A stretch of 64,000 nucleotides of DNA, from positions 2,170,001 to 2,234,000 of the forward strand of contig NZ_CP187532.1 in assembly GCF_049852125.1 (NCBI RefSeq), written 5' to 3'. The notes under the pieces were generated by a model. That model saw nothing but the letters and a program-made list of their open reading frames with translations, had not been told where the DNA came from and did not search any database. Shown here in pieces: positions 1 through 9,158 of the stretch (the stretch's first letter is position 1; each line of letters begins with the position of its first letter). The position numbers and the translations under genes were made by a program. The stretch comes from Senimuribacter sp049852125 (lineage in GTDB: Bacteria; Bacillota; Clostridia; Peptostreptococcales; Anaerovoracaceae).

Positions 1-110
1 GCCTCAGCAGAGGTATCGACGTCAGCAACGACACAGATATTCTGTGGAAAATGACAGAACTTTTCTTTTTCGGCTTGTATAAAGACGGCATAGAAGGCGA
101 AATTCGCTAG
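1..110 (+). CDS. C-terminal end of an unknown protein (partial)
   Basis: A reading frame open from base 3 runs to a TAG at 108-110 and gives 36 residues. The tail is rich in aromatic and hydrophobic residues (LWKMTELFFFGLYKDGIEG), which resembles the last helix of TetR-family regulators. That resemblance is weak and the DNA-binding part lies outside the window. An IS3 remnant starts about 40 bases downstream, so the gene may sit beside an insertion site. Confidence 0.4.
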   Translation, partial: LSRGIDVSNDTDILWKMTELFFFGLYKDGIEGEIR

Positions 111-148
111 AAAAACAAAAAACCTTCGGAAAGCACAGAAATCTGAGG

Positions 149-558
149 TGATCTCCTAAAAGTTAGACTTTTATTAGCGAGACAGTTTTGGCTGCCTCGC
201 TAATTTTATGCAGCCAAGAGACTGAGCCCGTATTGGACAAGACTCATCCATCCTAGTTTCTCCTTTATTCTTTGTTCTCAAAGCATCAGGACCAGCTATT
301 CGGAAATCATTTACCCATTTAGTAATAGTAACCGGATTGGAAATGCCTACACTCAGTGCCAAAAACCTTATAGGTATTAACCCACTTTCTGATATCCCTG
401 TCCGGGGCATGCCAAATCTCTTGGCAAGAAAGGCATAACTTCCTTCGCTATTCAGATATGATTGAACTGCATGCTTTTTAAATTCAAAACTGTATTTCGC
501 CAAAACAAAACTGACCTCCAATCGTTAGATTTATGTCTAACTTTTGGGGGTCAGATCA
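149..558 (-). mobile_element. IS3-family insertion sequence remnant, both ends kept
   Basis: The left end (149-168) and, inverted, the right end (535-558) share the words TGATCT and AAAAGTTAGAC, as expected for terminal inverted repeats of IS3-family elements. Only about 410 bases lie between them, against 1.2-1.5 kb for a full element, and only part of orfA is left; orfB with its DDE integrase is missing. A hairpin with 13-base arms (173-185/192-204) sits inside the left end. It is best read as a non-autonomous deletion derivative that a related transposase could in principle still mobilise. Confidence 0.75.
174..521 (-). pseudogene. IS3-family orfA (HTH) fragment
   Basis: The 115-residue frame opens like the helix-turn-helix OrfA of IS3 elements (KYSFEFKKHAVQSYL, then a WVNDF motif). 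Between the two halves of the HTH region lie about 20 extra residues starting after FLAKRFG and resuming at VGISNPVTITKWV; the word FLA occurs at both edges, which suggests a short insertion or diverged duplication. The tail after RTKNKG reads into the left end of the element and the hairpin, so it is not native protein. No OrfB follows, so it is non-functional as a transposase. Confidence 0.7.
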
Positions 559-614
559 AAGATCAATATCCTTTCAAAGGCTTTTATCAACAAAGCTAAT
601 ACATTCTAGATCGA

Positions 615-1772
615 TTATGCGTTCTCCGCTTCTTTCATAACTGCAGCGGCAATGCGTTCTACAATAAGAGGGTTAAATGGATCCGGCAGCACATAATCTG
701 CGGATAATTCTTCTTCAGGAATTACACCAGCAATGGCTCTTGCCGCCGCCTCCTTCATTTCCTCTGTTATCTTTGACGCTCTAGCGTCCAATGCTCCACG
801 GAAAATTCCCGGGAAAGCGATAACATTGTTCACCTGATTTGGGAAATCGCTCCGGCCGGTTCCAACCACCGCAGCGCCTGCTTCCCTAGCCAGATCCGGC
901 ATGATCTCAGGCACAGGATTGCTCATGACGAAGACAATAGGGTCTTTGGCCATAGAACGAATCATGTCCTGTGTTACGATACCCGGTTTAGATACGCCGA
1001 TGAGAATATCCGCTCCCTTCATAGCGTCAGCCAAAGAACCGGCAATACATTCCTTATTAGTGACCTGGGCCATTTTCTGTTGCTCTGGATTATTATACGG
1101 CGCGCCGTCATAAATAGTACCTTTGCTTCCGCAGAGAATAACCTGTCCAAATCCAAGGCGCAGGATCATCTTGGCAATGGAAATACCCGCAGAGCCCGCT
1201 CCGCTGATAACGATCTTCAGCTCGCCCATTTTCTTTCCGGTGACCTTCACCGCGTTAAGAAGTCCGGCGCATGTAATGATAGCCGTGCCGTGCTGATCAT
1301 CGTGAAACACAGGAATATCACATTTCTCAATCAAGGCCCGTTCTATCTCGAAACATCTCGGCGCGCTGATGTCCTCCAAATTGATGCCGCCGAAGCTCTT
1401 GGAAATATTATATACGGTTTCTATGATAACCTGCGGATCTTTAGAATCAATACAGATCGGAATCGCGTCAATATCCGCGAAAGTCTTGAATAACGCACAT
1501 TTTCCTTCCATTACCGGCATACCGGCAGACGGTCCGATATCCCCTAAGCCCAACACTGCAGTTCCGTCTGTAATAACAGCAACAGTATTACCTTTACCGG
1601 TATATTTATACGCCAGTCTCTCATCCTTCTGAATTTCCAGACAAGGCTCTGCGACTCCCGGCGTATACGCCACAGCTAGCTCCTCCTTATTTGTAATCGG
1701 CGCTTTCGTTTCAATAGAGAGCTTGCCTCTCCACTCCTCGTGCTTCTTTAAGGCAAATTCCTTTTTATCCAT
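615..1772 (-). CDS. Malic enzyme (oxaloacetate-decarboxylating malate dehydrogenase)
   Basis: It converts malate to pyruvate and CO2 with reduction of NAD(P). The 385-residue length fits the short bacterial form without the phosphotransacetylase tail. Visible motifs are YTPGVAEPC (catalytic Tyr36), Lys91 in the EGKCALFKTFAD block, the metal-binding FHDDQHGTA near 157-164, and the GAGSAG nucleotide loop at 191-196. The start ATG at 1772 follows GGAAAGGAAAACTGAA. It stands alone on the minus strand, 113 bases downstream of argH. NAD versus NADP preference cannot be read from the sequence. Pyruvate made here could feed the ppdK product encoded nearby. Confidence 0.93.
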   Translation of the reverse strand: MDKKEFALKKHEEWRGKLSIETKAPITNKEELAVAYTPGVAEPCLEIQKDERLAYKYTGKGNTVAVITDGTAVLGLGDIGPSAGMPVMEGKCALFKTFADIDAIPICIDSKDPQVIIETVYNISKSFGGINLEDISAPRCFEIERALIEKCDIPVFHDDQHGTAIITCAGLLNAVKVTGKKMGELKIVISGAGSAGISIAKMILRLGFGQVILCGSKGTIYDGAPYNNPEQQKMAQVTNKECIAGSLADAMKGADILIGVSKPGIVTQDMIRSMAKDPIVFVMSNPVPEIMPDLAREAGAAVVGTGRSDFPNQVNNVIAFPGIFRGALDARASKITEEMKEAAARAIAGVIPEEELSADYVLPDPFNPLIVERIAAAVMKEAENA

Positions 1773-1885
1773 TTCAGTTTTCCTTTCCTTTTTATTTTCA
1801 TCCTATACGGTATTTTCTTTCTAAAGATATATTATAAGATTATTTCACCCATTTTTCAATACATACCCTTTTCCTCGCCACGTAC

Positions 1886-3277
1886 TTACTCCAGTTCTTC
1901 CAAACTCTCCAGCCAGGAACTCCCTTCCGCAATCTGTCTTCTCACCTCAACGGGCGCTGTTCCGCCGTAAGAAACTCTTGCCTCGACGCAGGCCTTTATA
2001 CTGATATCTCCCAGCGAGGTTTTGTCAACCCTTTCATCAATAGTCTGCAATTCCTCCTCTGTCAAATCCACAAAATCACACCCTCTTTGCTCACAGGCTT
2101 TGACCATCCGGCCTACTATAGCATGGGCTTCTCTGAACGGAATACCCTGCTTTGCAAAATGCTCCGCGATGTCTGTCGCGTTAAGAAATCCCTTTGACAG
2201 TAAACGCTCAATCCGTTCAATATTGAACTCTGTCTTTTCCAGCATATTGGCAAAGATTTGAATGCTGGCCTTCCAAGTGTCTACAGCATCAAAAAGCCCC
2301 TCCTTATCCTCCTGAAAATCTTTATTATACGCCAGCGGCGTCCCCTTCATCACAGTCAGAAGCTGCATCAGATCACCGTATACACGTCCAACCTTTCCCC
2401 GAAGCAGTTCCGCCATATCCGGGTTCTTCTTTTGGGGCATGATACTGCTTCCTGTACAATAGCTGTCATCGATATTGATAAATCCAAACTCCTGAGAATT
2501 CCACCATACGAACTCCTCTGCCCATCTAGACAGATGCATCATGGAAATCGATGCATTGCTCAGAAATTCTAAGCTGTAGTCCCGATCACTGACACTATCC
2601 ATGGCGTTTTCTGTCGGTCCAGCAAAGCCGAGAATTTCTGCCGTTCTATGGCGATTGGTCGGGAGCGTCGTCCCAGCCATAGCGCACGCGCCCAGAGGAC
2701 AAAGGTTCATTCTGTCATATGTGTCCATAAGGCGGCCGATATCTCTCCTGAACATCTGAAAATAAGCCATAAAAATAAAACCGATGGTAATAGGCTGCGC
2801 ATGCTGAATATGTGTAAATCCCACCGTAATGATGTCAGCATACTTCTCCGCTTTCTTCAGAATCACCGACTCCAAATACACCAGCCTGCCAATGATTTCT
2901 CTGATCTCCTTTTTCAAATACATCCGCATATCTACCTGGCACTGATCGTTTCTGCTTCTCGCCGTATGAAGCTTCTTTCCTACGTCTCCAATCTCAGCGA
3001 TAAGCCTGCTTTCAATCCCCATATGAATGTCCTCGTCATCCACGTTAAAGATAATTTCTCCGCAAGATATTTTTTCCCGAATCACCTCCAAGCCCATAAT
3101 AATGCGATCCGCCTCATCCTTAGCTACAATACCTTGCTCTCCCAGCATGGTCACATGGGCAATGCTGCCGTCTATGTCCTCGTTATATGTCCGCTTGTCA
3201 AAACCGATAGAAGCGTTAAACTGCTTTACCAGCTCGTCCATTTCCTTTTCGAATCTACCGCCCCATAAACTTGCCAT
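1886..3277 (-). CDS. argH: Argininosuccinate lyase
   Basis: Last step of arginine synthesis: argininosuccinate to arginine and fumarate, cytosolic homotetramer of the fumarase/aspartase superfamily. Signature blocks are TARSRND (105-111), THIQHAQP (from 156) and the mobile loop GSSIMPQKKNP (276-286). I chose the ATG at 3277 rather than the GTG-side extension at 3295 because AGGAGGAA lies seven bases before it and the protein then begins MASLWGGRF, the family's usual start; this gives 463 residues. No other arg gene is in the window. Confidence 0.95.
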   Translation of the reverse strand: MASLWGGRFEKEMDELVKQFNASIGFDKRTYNEDIDGSIAHVTMLGEQGIVAKDEADRIIMGLEVIREKISCGEIIFNVDDEDIHMGIESRLIAEIGDVGKKLHTARSRNDQCQVDMRMYLKKEIREIIGRLVYLESVILKKAEKYADIITVGFTHIQHAQPITIGFIFMAYFQMFRRDIGRLMDTYDRMNLCPLGACAMAGTTLPTNRHRTAEILGFAGPTENAMDSVSDRDYSLEFLSNASISMMHLSRWAEEFVWWNSQEFGFINIDDSYCTGSSIMPQKKNPDMAELLRGKVGRVYGDLMQLLTVMKGTPLAYNKDFQEDKEGLFDAVDTWKASIQIFANMLEKTEFNIERIERLLSKGFLNATDIAEHFAKQGIPFREAHAIVGRMVKACEQRGCDFVDLTEEELQTIDERVDKTSLGDISIKACVEARVSYGGTAPVEVRRQIAEGSSWLESLEELE

Positions 3278-3319
3278 ATTTCCGTTCCTCCTCATACGTT
3301 TATACTTTCACATCTATCC

Positions 3320-3348
3320 ATTATACTCCTTCTTTGTATAATTTCAAA
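3320..3348 (-). promoter_or_regulatory. Likely argH promoter
   Basis: On the minus strand TTTGAA (3348-3343) and TATAAT (3325-3320) are separated by 17 bases, about 40 bases before the argH start. Confidence 0.5.
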
Positions 3349-3387
3349 TGCTTTTGTATAAATTTTCAATATCATTTCCAGAATCTG

Positions 3388-4092
3388 TTAAATTAACCCT
3401 GTAATCCAGTCGTATATCGGGCAAATCACTATAGGCAGAAACATTGCCGGCATATAATTCATCAATTTTAATTTACATCCATCGATCATCAGATTAAGAC
3501 CCAAACCCACGATCAAAAGAGATCCCACACAGGTCATCTCGCCGACCACCTCTCCGGTCAGAAACGGTTCGAGCACACCTGCCAGCAGCACGATTCCACC
3601 CTCTATGATTAAAACCGGAGCTGCAGCAAATATAACGCCGATTCCCATGGATGCCGCAAACATCAGCGCGCCAAATCCATCCAAAGCCGTCTTAGTAAGC
3701 AGTAAATCGATATCCCCTTTTAATCCGGCGTTTAGCGATCCTACTACAACCATCGCTCCCACGCACATAGTCAGGCTGGCCGTAATGAAGCCCTGTGCAA
3801 AGTCAGACTTATCGCTGTCTCCATCAAATTTCTTTTCAGCCTTTTCAGCCAGCCGGTCGAATCTCTGTTCTATCTTTAAGCCTTCACCGATCATAGCGCC
3901 GAATACAATAGCCACAATGAGGATCATCGTATTTCCTCCTTCAAGAAATCCCATAACGCCGATATAGATATCCGCCAATCCCAACCCCTTCATTATTACA
4001 TCATTCCAGCTTTCCGGAATTAACTTCTTAGCCAAATATCCCAAAGTACCTCCGATGAGAATGGCGATTACATCTGCTATTACTGCCGTCAT
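3388..4092 (-). CDS. DUF554 family membrane protein
   Basis: A 234-residue polytopic protein with about six to seven hydrophobic segments and the glycine-rich start VIAILIGGTLGYLAKKLIP typical of the DUF554 (YdfK/YqgA-like) family. A charged cytoplasmic stretch (about residues 78-98, KIEQRFDRLAEKAEKKFDG) separates two membrane bundles. The family's function is not known; a transport role is only inferred from topology. It is monocistronic and divergent from the response regulator at 4226. Confidence 0.8.
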   Translation of the reverse strand: MTAVIADVIAILIGGTLGYLAKKLIPESWNDVIMKGLGLADIYIGVMGFLEGGNTMILIVAIVFGAMIGEGLKIEQRFDRLAEKAEKKFDGDSDKSDFAQGFITASLTMCVGAMVVVGSLNAGLKGDIDLLLTKTALDGFGALMFAASMGIGVIFAAAPVLIIEGGIVLLAGVLEPFLTGEVVGEMTCVGSLLIVGLGLNLMIDGCKLKLMNYMPAMFLPIVICPIYDWITGLI

Positions 4093-4174
4093 TTTTTGTT
4101 CCTTCCTGTATAATTTTATCCACTACCATCCTACACCTTTGCAGACAGAATTGCAATAACCCTGGGATTTCCTC

Positions 4175-4203
4175 TTGCAATGCTTCCTGCTTTTCGTTAT
4201 ATT
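4175..4203 (+). promoter_or_regulatory. Likely promoter of the response-regulator gene
   Basis: TTGCAA (4175-4180), 17-base spacer and TATATT (4198-4203), 23 bases before the start codon at 4226. Confidence 0.5.
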
Positions 4204-4225
4204 CATATATATGGAGGTACACCAA

Positions 4226-4906
4226 ATGAAACATATTCTCATTATTGATGATGACATCTATATCGGCGATATGCTGCAAGAACTTCTTGAAAAAAATGGG
4301 TATAGCGTAGGGCGCGCTTATTCCGGTACAGAAGCCCTCTATGCCTGTAAGGCCCGCACACCCGATCTTGCCCTGCTGGATCTGATGCTGCCCGGCCTTT
4401 CAGGAGAAGATGTTCTATCCGAAATTCTTTTGCAATTTCAGAGCTTTCCTGTCATCGTAGTCAGCGCGAAGATCAGCACAGATGACAAAGTCAATCTCCT
4501 GCTTTCCGGCGCGTCAGACTATGTCACCAAGCCTTTTGACACAAAAGAGCTTCTGGCCAGAATCGCAGTACAGCTGAGAGCTCCCGCATTTCCTGCCAAG
4601 CTGGAAACTTTGACCTTTAAGAATATCTCCTTGCATACCGCCTCCTTTACCGTCACTGTAGGATCCGACTCTGTTCGCCTTACACGAACAGAATTTGCCT
4701 TATTAAAGCTTTTGATGGAGCATCCCTCCCAGGTTATGACAAAGGCAATCCTTTTGGAAGGTATCAGTCAGGATACGCCAGACTGCGTAGAAAGCTCTCT
4801 AAAAGTACATATCAGCAATCTCCGTAAAAAACTAAAGGATGCCGGAGGCAAGGATTATATCGAATCTGTCTGGGGAATCGGCTTCAAGATGAACGAAAAC
4901 GCGTAA
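4226..4906 (+). CDS. OmpR-type response regulator
   Basis: 226 residues: an N-terminal receiver with the acidic triad DDD at 8-10, phospho-acceptor Asp52 in LALLDLMLPG and Lys102 in YVTKPFD, then a C-terminal winged helix ending VWGIGFKMN. The ATG at 4226 follows GGAGGT by seven bases; the longer frame from 4175 overlaps the promoter and is rejected. It precedes an ABC transporter and a histidine kinase, the layout of antimicrobial-peptide sensing and detoxification modules. Three 12-base direct repeats just downstream are its probable binding site. Confidence 0.93.
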   Translation: MKHILIIDDDIYIGDMLQELLEKNGYSVGRAYSGTEALYACKARTPDLALLDLMLPGLSGEDVLSEILLQFQSFPVIVVSAKISTDDKVNLLLSGASDYVTKPFDTKELLARIAVQLRAPAFPAKLETLTFKNISLHTASFTVTVGSDSVRLTRTEFALLKLLMEHPSQVMTKAILLEGISQDTPDCVESSLKVHISNLRKKLKDAGGKDYIESVWGIGFKMNENA

Positions 4907-4915
4907 TCTTTACTC

Positions 4916-4951
4916 TTTCTTAACAATCTTCTTTACCAATTTCTTAACGAA
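4916..4951 (+). promoter_or_regulatory. Three 12-bp direct repeats: probable response-regulator operator
   Basis: Three head-to-tail 12-mers, TTTCTTAACAAT, CTTCTTTACCAA and TTTCTTAACGAA, fill 4916-4951 with no gap. They lie between the regulator gene and the ABC ATPase gene. OmpR-family dimers bind direct repeats of about one helical turn, so this is the likely activation site for the transporter genes. A weak -10 (TACACT, 4959-4964) follows. Confidence 0.65.
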
Positions 4952-4990
4952 GCCGCAGTACACTATCGGTAAAAGGAGGTATAGATATAC

Positions 4991-5905
4991 ATGGAATATG
5001 TTTTAACCACAAACGGGCTATGCAAAAACTACCGAAACTTTAAAGCCCTCAACAATCTTTCCATGCACGTTCCCAAAGGCTCCATCTATGGATTTGTCGG
5101 GAAAAACGGCGCGGGAAAAACAACATTAATTCGCTTAATCTGCGGACTGCAGGATGCAAGCGCAGGAGAGTACAGCCTTTACGGCAACAAAAGTACCAGT
5201 TCCGCAATCGGAGAAATTCGCCGGCGCATGGGTGCAGTCATAGAAACCCCTTCTATTTATCTGGAGCTTTCCGCTGAAGAAAATCTGCGAGAACAATACC
5301 GGATTTTAGGTCTCCCATCCTTCGATGGCATTTCTGATTTATTGCAGCTGGTAGGTCTATCGGATACCGGCAAGAAAAAAGCAAAAAACTTCTCGCTCGG
5401 AATGCGTCAAAGGCTGGGAATTGCCATCGCATTAGCAGGAGATCCGGACTTTCTGGTATTGGATGAGCCTGTCAATGGTCTGGATCCACAGGGAATCATC
5501 GAAATTCGGGAGCTTATCCTAAAGCTGAATCAGGAGCGGCAGATCACCGTACTGATTTCCAGTCACATTCTGGATGAATTGGCCCGACTGGCCACCCACT
5601 ATGGTTTCATCAATGACGGACATATGGTCAAGGAAATTAGCGCTGAAGATCTGGAGCGCTCTTGCCGCAAATGTCTGCGGCTTTCTGTTTCAGACGTCAC
5701 AATCCTATCCACCGTTCTGGACAGCATGCATTTGGACTACAAAGTTTTGTCAGACCATGAAATGGATGTATATGGAGAGGTCACAATTACCCAACTGGTC
5801 TCCGTGTCAAAAAAATCAGGCTGCGAAATTTTCTCCGTTTCCGAACACGATGAAAGCCTGGAAAGCTACTACGTTTCTCTCATAGGAGGTGAACATCATG
5901 CGTAA
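4991..5905 (+). CDS. ABC transporter ATP-binding protein, BcrA/lantibiotic-immunity type
   Basis: 304 residues with a Walker A loop GKNGAGKTT (38-46), signature FSLGMRQRLGIA, Walker B FLVLDEPVNGLDP and an H-loop (ISSHI), followed by a roughly 90-residue C-terminal extension typical of BcrA-like subunits. AAAGGAGG lies about ten bases before the ATG. It should power the permease encoded next, whose start overlaps this stop codon by eight bases. The substrate is inferred, not seen: relatives export or protect against bacitracin, lantibiotics or other cell-wall peptides. Confidence 0.92.
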   Translation: MEYVLTTNGLCKNYRNFKALNNLSMHVPKGSIYGFVGKNGAGKTTLIRLICGLQDASAGEYSLYGNKSTSSAIGEIRRRMGAVIETPSIYLELSAEENLREQYRILGLPSFDGISDLLQLVGLSDTGKKKAKNFSLGMRQRLGIAIALAGDPDFLVLDEPVNGLDPQGIIEIRELILKLNQERQITVLISSHILDELARLATHYGFINDGHMVKEISAEDLERSCRKCLRLSVSDVTILSTVLDSMHLDYKVLSDHEMDVYGEVTITQLVSVSKKSGCEIFSVSEHDESLESYYVSLIGGEHHA

Positions 5906-6725
5906 TCTGTTATCTGCCAACTTCGTCCGGCTCTGGCGAAGCAAATTTTTCTGGACCGGTACGATATTTCTCATCATCATGAGCATGTACATGCAGATAA
6001 AGAATTATCAAGAAAGCTTACAAGGCAATTCGACCAGTCTCGACACTGGCTTTTTCGCCTACGTTCTTTTCGTTTCCATCCTGTTGTCTGCATTCTGCGC
6101 GCTGTTTACCGGTACAGAATACAGCGACGGTACCATGCGAAACAAAATTATAATTGGTCACAAACGCAGCCGTATCTATTTGTCAAACCTGTTAACCTGT
6201 ATCGCGGTCAGCTTTATTATGTGCCTGCTCTCTATGCTTACCGCTCTTTGTGTAGGAGTCCCTCTCCTGGGCTTCTTTCGCAGCAGTGTCAACGATATTG
6301 TAGTCTTAACTGTCAGCGCCTTTGTTTTGATGACAGCGCTTGGCGCCCTGTTTATCTGCATCGTCATGCTGTGTCAGAGCAAGGCCACATCAGCTGTAGC
6401 CTGTCTTTTACTGATCTTTACGATGCTGTTTGCGGGGGCTTTTATCAATGCGAAACTCGATGAACCAGAATACCAGCAGAATTATACGCTATCCAACAGT
6501 CAGGGCGTTATTGAGAATGAAATGACCAAGAATCCCAATTATGTTGAAGGGACGTCCCGAAAGATCTACGAATTTCTGTACGACTTTCTCCCCGGCGGTC
6601 AAATAATCCAGCTGTCCGGCATGAACGCTTCAAATCCGAACATGCTGTCGCTGTATTCCGGATTGATTACCGTCATCTCTACGGCGGCCGGTCTGCTGGT
6701 CTTTCGCCGCAAAGACTTAAAATAG
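5898..6725 (+). CDS. ABC-2 type permease of the peptide-resistance module
   Basis: 275 residues with six predicted membrane spans, first at about 19-33 and last near the C terminus, and a roughly 60-residue extracellular loop before the last span. The ATG at 5898 follows AGGAGGT by seven bases; a GTG at 5889 overlaps that ribosome site and is rejected. Translation is coupled to the ATPase by the overlap. It belongs to the same family as lantibiotic-immunity EG-type permeases. The histidine kinase begins 31 bases after its stop. Confidence 0.88.
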   Translation: MRNLLSANFVRLWRSKFFWTGTIFLIIMSMYMQIKNYQESLQGNSTSLDTGFFAYVLFVSILLSAFCALFTGTEYSDGTMRNKIIIGHKRSRIYLSNLLTCIAVSFIMCLLSMLTALCVGVPLLGFFRSSVNDIVVLTVSAFVLMTALGALFICIVMLCQSKATSAVACLLLIFTMLFAGAFINAKLDEPEYQQNYTLSNSQGVIENEMTKNPNYVEGTSRKIYEFLYDFLPGGQIIQLSGMNASNPNMLSLYSGLITVISTAAGLLVFRRKDLK

Positions 6726-6756
6726 CTGAAATAGAACCGAGAAAGGACGCAAAACT

Positions 6757-7644
6757 ATGGAGTTGGCGCTATGTCTTATAGCCGGTCTGCTGACCGTAAT
6801 TATCATATTAGGTCTAAAAATATACTTGCTCCGCAAATCCGCACGGGAAATCCAGGCTGCTTTTTCTAACAGACTCACTACGGATACCAATACGCTTATC
6901 AGCATTTCCAGCCGTGACGCAGCTATGCGCGGTCTTGCAGCTTCTATCAATGTCCAACTGCGTCTGCTGCGCCGGGAGCGTCTTCGCTTTCAGCAGGGAG
7001 ATAATGAGTTAAAAACAGCTGTCACCAACATTTCTCACGATCTCAGAACTCCTCTTACAGCGATCAACGGTTATCTGGATTTACTGAAAGATGAGGATCA
7101 GAGCCAGGAAACACAGCGTTATTTATCGGTCATAGAAAACCGAATTCAGACCATGACTCGTCTCACAGAGGAACTGTTTCGCTACTCCATCGTCACATCT
7201 ACGGCCGGTACTCTATCTTATGAAGAAGTGAACCTTTCCGACGCGCTCGCAGAAAGTGTCTCGGCCTTTTATGCCGCTTTAAAAGAACGGTATATCCAGC
7301 CGGAGATCAATTTGCCCGACAAGCCGGTACTCCGCATGCTGGACGCGCAGGCTTTGTCGCGTATATACGGTAATATCATCAGCAACGCCATCAAATACAG
7401 CGACGGCGATCTAAAGATCACCCTACAAGAAAACGGCGCCGCCGTCTTCTCCAATCATGCCCATAAGCTTGACAACCTTGCCGCCGCAAAATTCTTCGAC
7501 CGCTTCTACACATTAGAAACAGGACGAGCAGCCACCGGCCTCGGCTTGTCCATCGCAAAAACTCTGACAGAGGAAATGGGCGGTACGATAAGCGCCGTTT
7601 GGAAAGGCGGGATCATTGAAATCACAGTGCAATTTCATGATTAA
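6757..7644 (+). CDS. Sensor histidine kinase partner of the 4226 regulator
   Basis: 295 residues with one clear N-terminal membrane helix (about 3-25), then a HisKA domain with the phospho-acceptor His94 in SHDLRTPLTAINGY and a HATPase_c domain with N box (IYGNIISNAIKYS) and G box (TGLGLSIAK). There is no extracellular sensor domain, so sensing may occur through the membrane or through the transporter, as in BceAB-type systems. It is last in the module and is followed by a terminator at 7661. Confidence 0.92.
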   Translation: MELALCLIAGLLTVIIILGLKIYLLRKSAREIQAAFSNRLTTDTNTLISISSRDAAMRGLAASINVQLRLLRRERLRFQQGDNELKTAVTNISHDLRTPLTAINGYLDLLKDEDQSQETQRYLSVIENRIQTMTRLTEELFRYSIVTSTAGTLSYEEVNLSDALAESVSAFYAALKERYIQPEINLPDKPVLRMLDAQALSRIYGNIISNAIKYSDGDLKITLQENGAAVFSNHAHKLDNLAAAKFFDRFYTLETGRAATGLGLSIAKTLTEEMGGTISAVWKGGIIEITVQFHD

Positions 7645-7660
7645 GTGTTTCCGTATATGA

Positions 7661-7685
7661 AAAGGCAGGCCGCAGCCTGCCTTTT
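7661..7685. terminator. Bidirectional terminator
   Basis: AAAGGCAGGC, loop CGCA, GCCTGCCTTT then T. It separates the plus-strand kinase gene from the convergent SPFH gene. Confidence 0.85.
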
Positions 7686-7703
7686 AAATCGTCTATTTGC
7701 AAT

Positions 7704-8648
7704 TTAGTCTTCCTTTACCAATTCCTTCAGTGAGGTTGCCAGACCTGCAAGACCTGAAATCTCCGATGGAATGATAATCTTTGTCGCCTGACCATCCGCC
7801 GCTTTTTCGAACGATGCCAAACTCTTCAGAGCGATAACCTCCTTGTTTGGCGCGGATTCTACCAGCATGCGGATACCGTCCGCAGTCGCCTGCTGTACCA
7901 TTCTAATGGCTTCCGCCTGACCCTCTGCCTCACGAATCGCAGCCTCCTTCTTCGCCTCGGCTTCCAGAATCTTAGATTCCTTGTTAGCTTCCGCTTCCAG
8001 AATGACCGCCTCCTTATTACCCTCGGCAATGAGTACCGCGGATTTCTTTTCACCTTCCGCCCGCAGAATCGCTTCTCGCCTTTCACGCTCGGCACGCATC
8101 TGCTTTTCCATCGCCATCTGAATATCTCTCGGCGGCGTAATATTTTTAACCTCTACACGGTTAATCTTAATCCCCCATGGATCTGTTGCTTCATCCAGCA
8201 CCAATCTGATTTTGGTATTGATATGCTCACGGCTGGTCAAAGATTCATCTAACTCCAGTTCGCCGATGATATTACGCAGAGTAGTAGCAGTCAAATTTTC
8301 AATGGCGTCCATAGGACTTTCAACGCCATAGGTATACAACTTCGGATCTGTAATCTGAAAATATACTACAGTGTCGATTTCCATAGTTACATTATCCTTG
8401 GTAATAACAGGCTGCGGCGGGAAATCAATCACCTTTTCCTTCAGTGATACCTTCCTCGAGATCTTGTCGATAAGAGGAATTTTAAAATGCAAACCTACCT
8501 GCCAGGTTCCCTTATACGCGCCTAATCGTTCAATGACATACGCCCTCGCCTGCGGTACAACTCTGATATTCGTCACAATCAAACCGATACCGATCAGGAT
8601 GAGCGCCACAATAACCAGAATTTTAATGATAGTTCCGATACTCTCCAT
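7704..8648 (-). CDS. SPFH/Band 7 (stomatin-like, QmcA type) membrane protein
   Basis: 314 residues: one N-terminal membrane helix (about 8-30), a PHB/SPFH domain (ARAYVIERLGAYKGTW onward, about 32-190), then an Ala/Glu/Arg-rich coiled coil (about 180-255) and a hydrophobic tail. Such proteins scaffold membrane microdomains. It is encoded 21 bases downstream of an NfeD gene, the classic partner pairing. The start ATG follows AAGGAGAG. Confidence 0.93.
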   Translation of the reverse strand: MESIGTIIKILVIVALILIGIGLIVTNIRVVPQARAYVIERLGAYKGTWQVGLHFKIPLIDKISRKVSLKEKVIDFPPQPVITKDNVTMEIDTVVYFQITDPKLYTYGVESPMDAIENLTATTLRNIIGELELDESLTSREHINTKIRLVLDEATDPWGIKINRVEVKNITPPRDIQMAMEKQMRAERERREAILRAEGEKKSAVLIAEGNKEAVILEAEANKESKILEAEAKKEAAIREAEGQAEAIRMVQQATADGIRMLVESAPNKEVIALKSLASFEKAADGQATKIIIPSEISGLAGLATSLKELVKED

Positions 8649-8669
8649 AATACTCTCCTTTTCTCATTC

Positions 8670-9125
8670 CTACACTTCATCGAGAGGAAGGACAATCGCC
8701 TTAACCCCTTCAATTTCTTTAACAATAACCATTTCACCGGCTGGAATCACTTTGTTTAATCTGCAAACCGCGCTCCATTCCTGTCCGCCCAAACGAATCT
8801 GTCCTACCTCCATAGGACGAATCTCTGAAATAACCAGAGCTTCCTTATCGATAAGCGCGTCAATATTCGTCTTTTCCTGACCAGTCCGCAGCTTCCCGAC
8901 AAACAGCTTTCTCGTCCCAATCAAAAGAAGAATCGAAACCAGAAAGAAAAGTACAATTTGAATTGCCAGACCACCTCCCAGCAGCGATACGCCCAAAGCA
9001 ATCACAGCGCCTCCTGCGAACCAAATGGTGGTCAGGCCTAAGGTAATCGCCTCTATCACCAGAAAAATTGCTGCCGCAATCAACCAGAATACTGGCATAC
9101 TAAGCCAGGAAATGTCAAAGATCAT
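8670..9125 (-). CDS. NfeD family membrane protein
   Basis: 151 residues: three to four membrane helices in the first 75 residues (WFAGGAVIALGVSLLGGG is typical) and a C-terminal OB-fold region (about 85-151) with the VGQIRLGGQEWSA pattern of NfeD. It is the short form without the N-terminal ClpP-like protease. Relatives bind the adjacent SPFH protein and help control membrane quality and fluidity; that role is by family only. Confidence 0.9.
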   Translation of the reverse strand: MIFDISWLSMPVFWLIAAAIFLVIEAITLGLTTIWFAGGAVIALGVSLLGGGLAIQIVLFFLVSILLLIGTRKLFVGKLRTGQEKTNIDALIDKEALVISEIRPMEVGQIRLGGQEWSAVCRLNKVIPAGEMVIVKEIEGVKAIVLPLDEV

Positions 9126-9158
9126 ATTCCAACCTCCTCTTTTTTAATCAGCCGGCAG

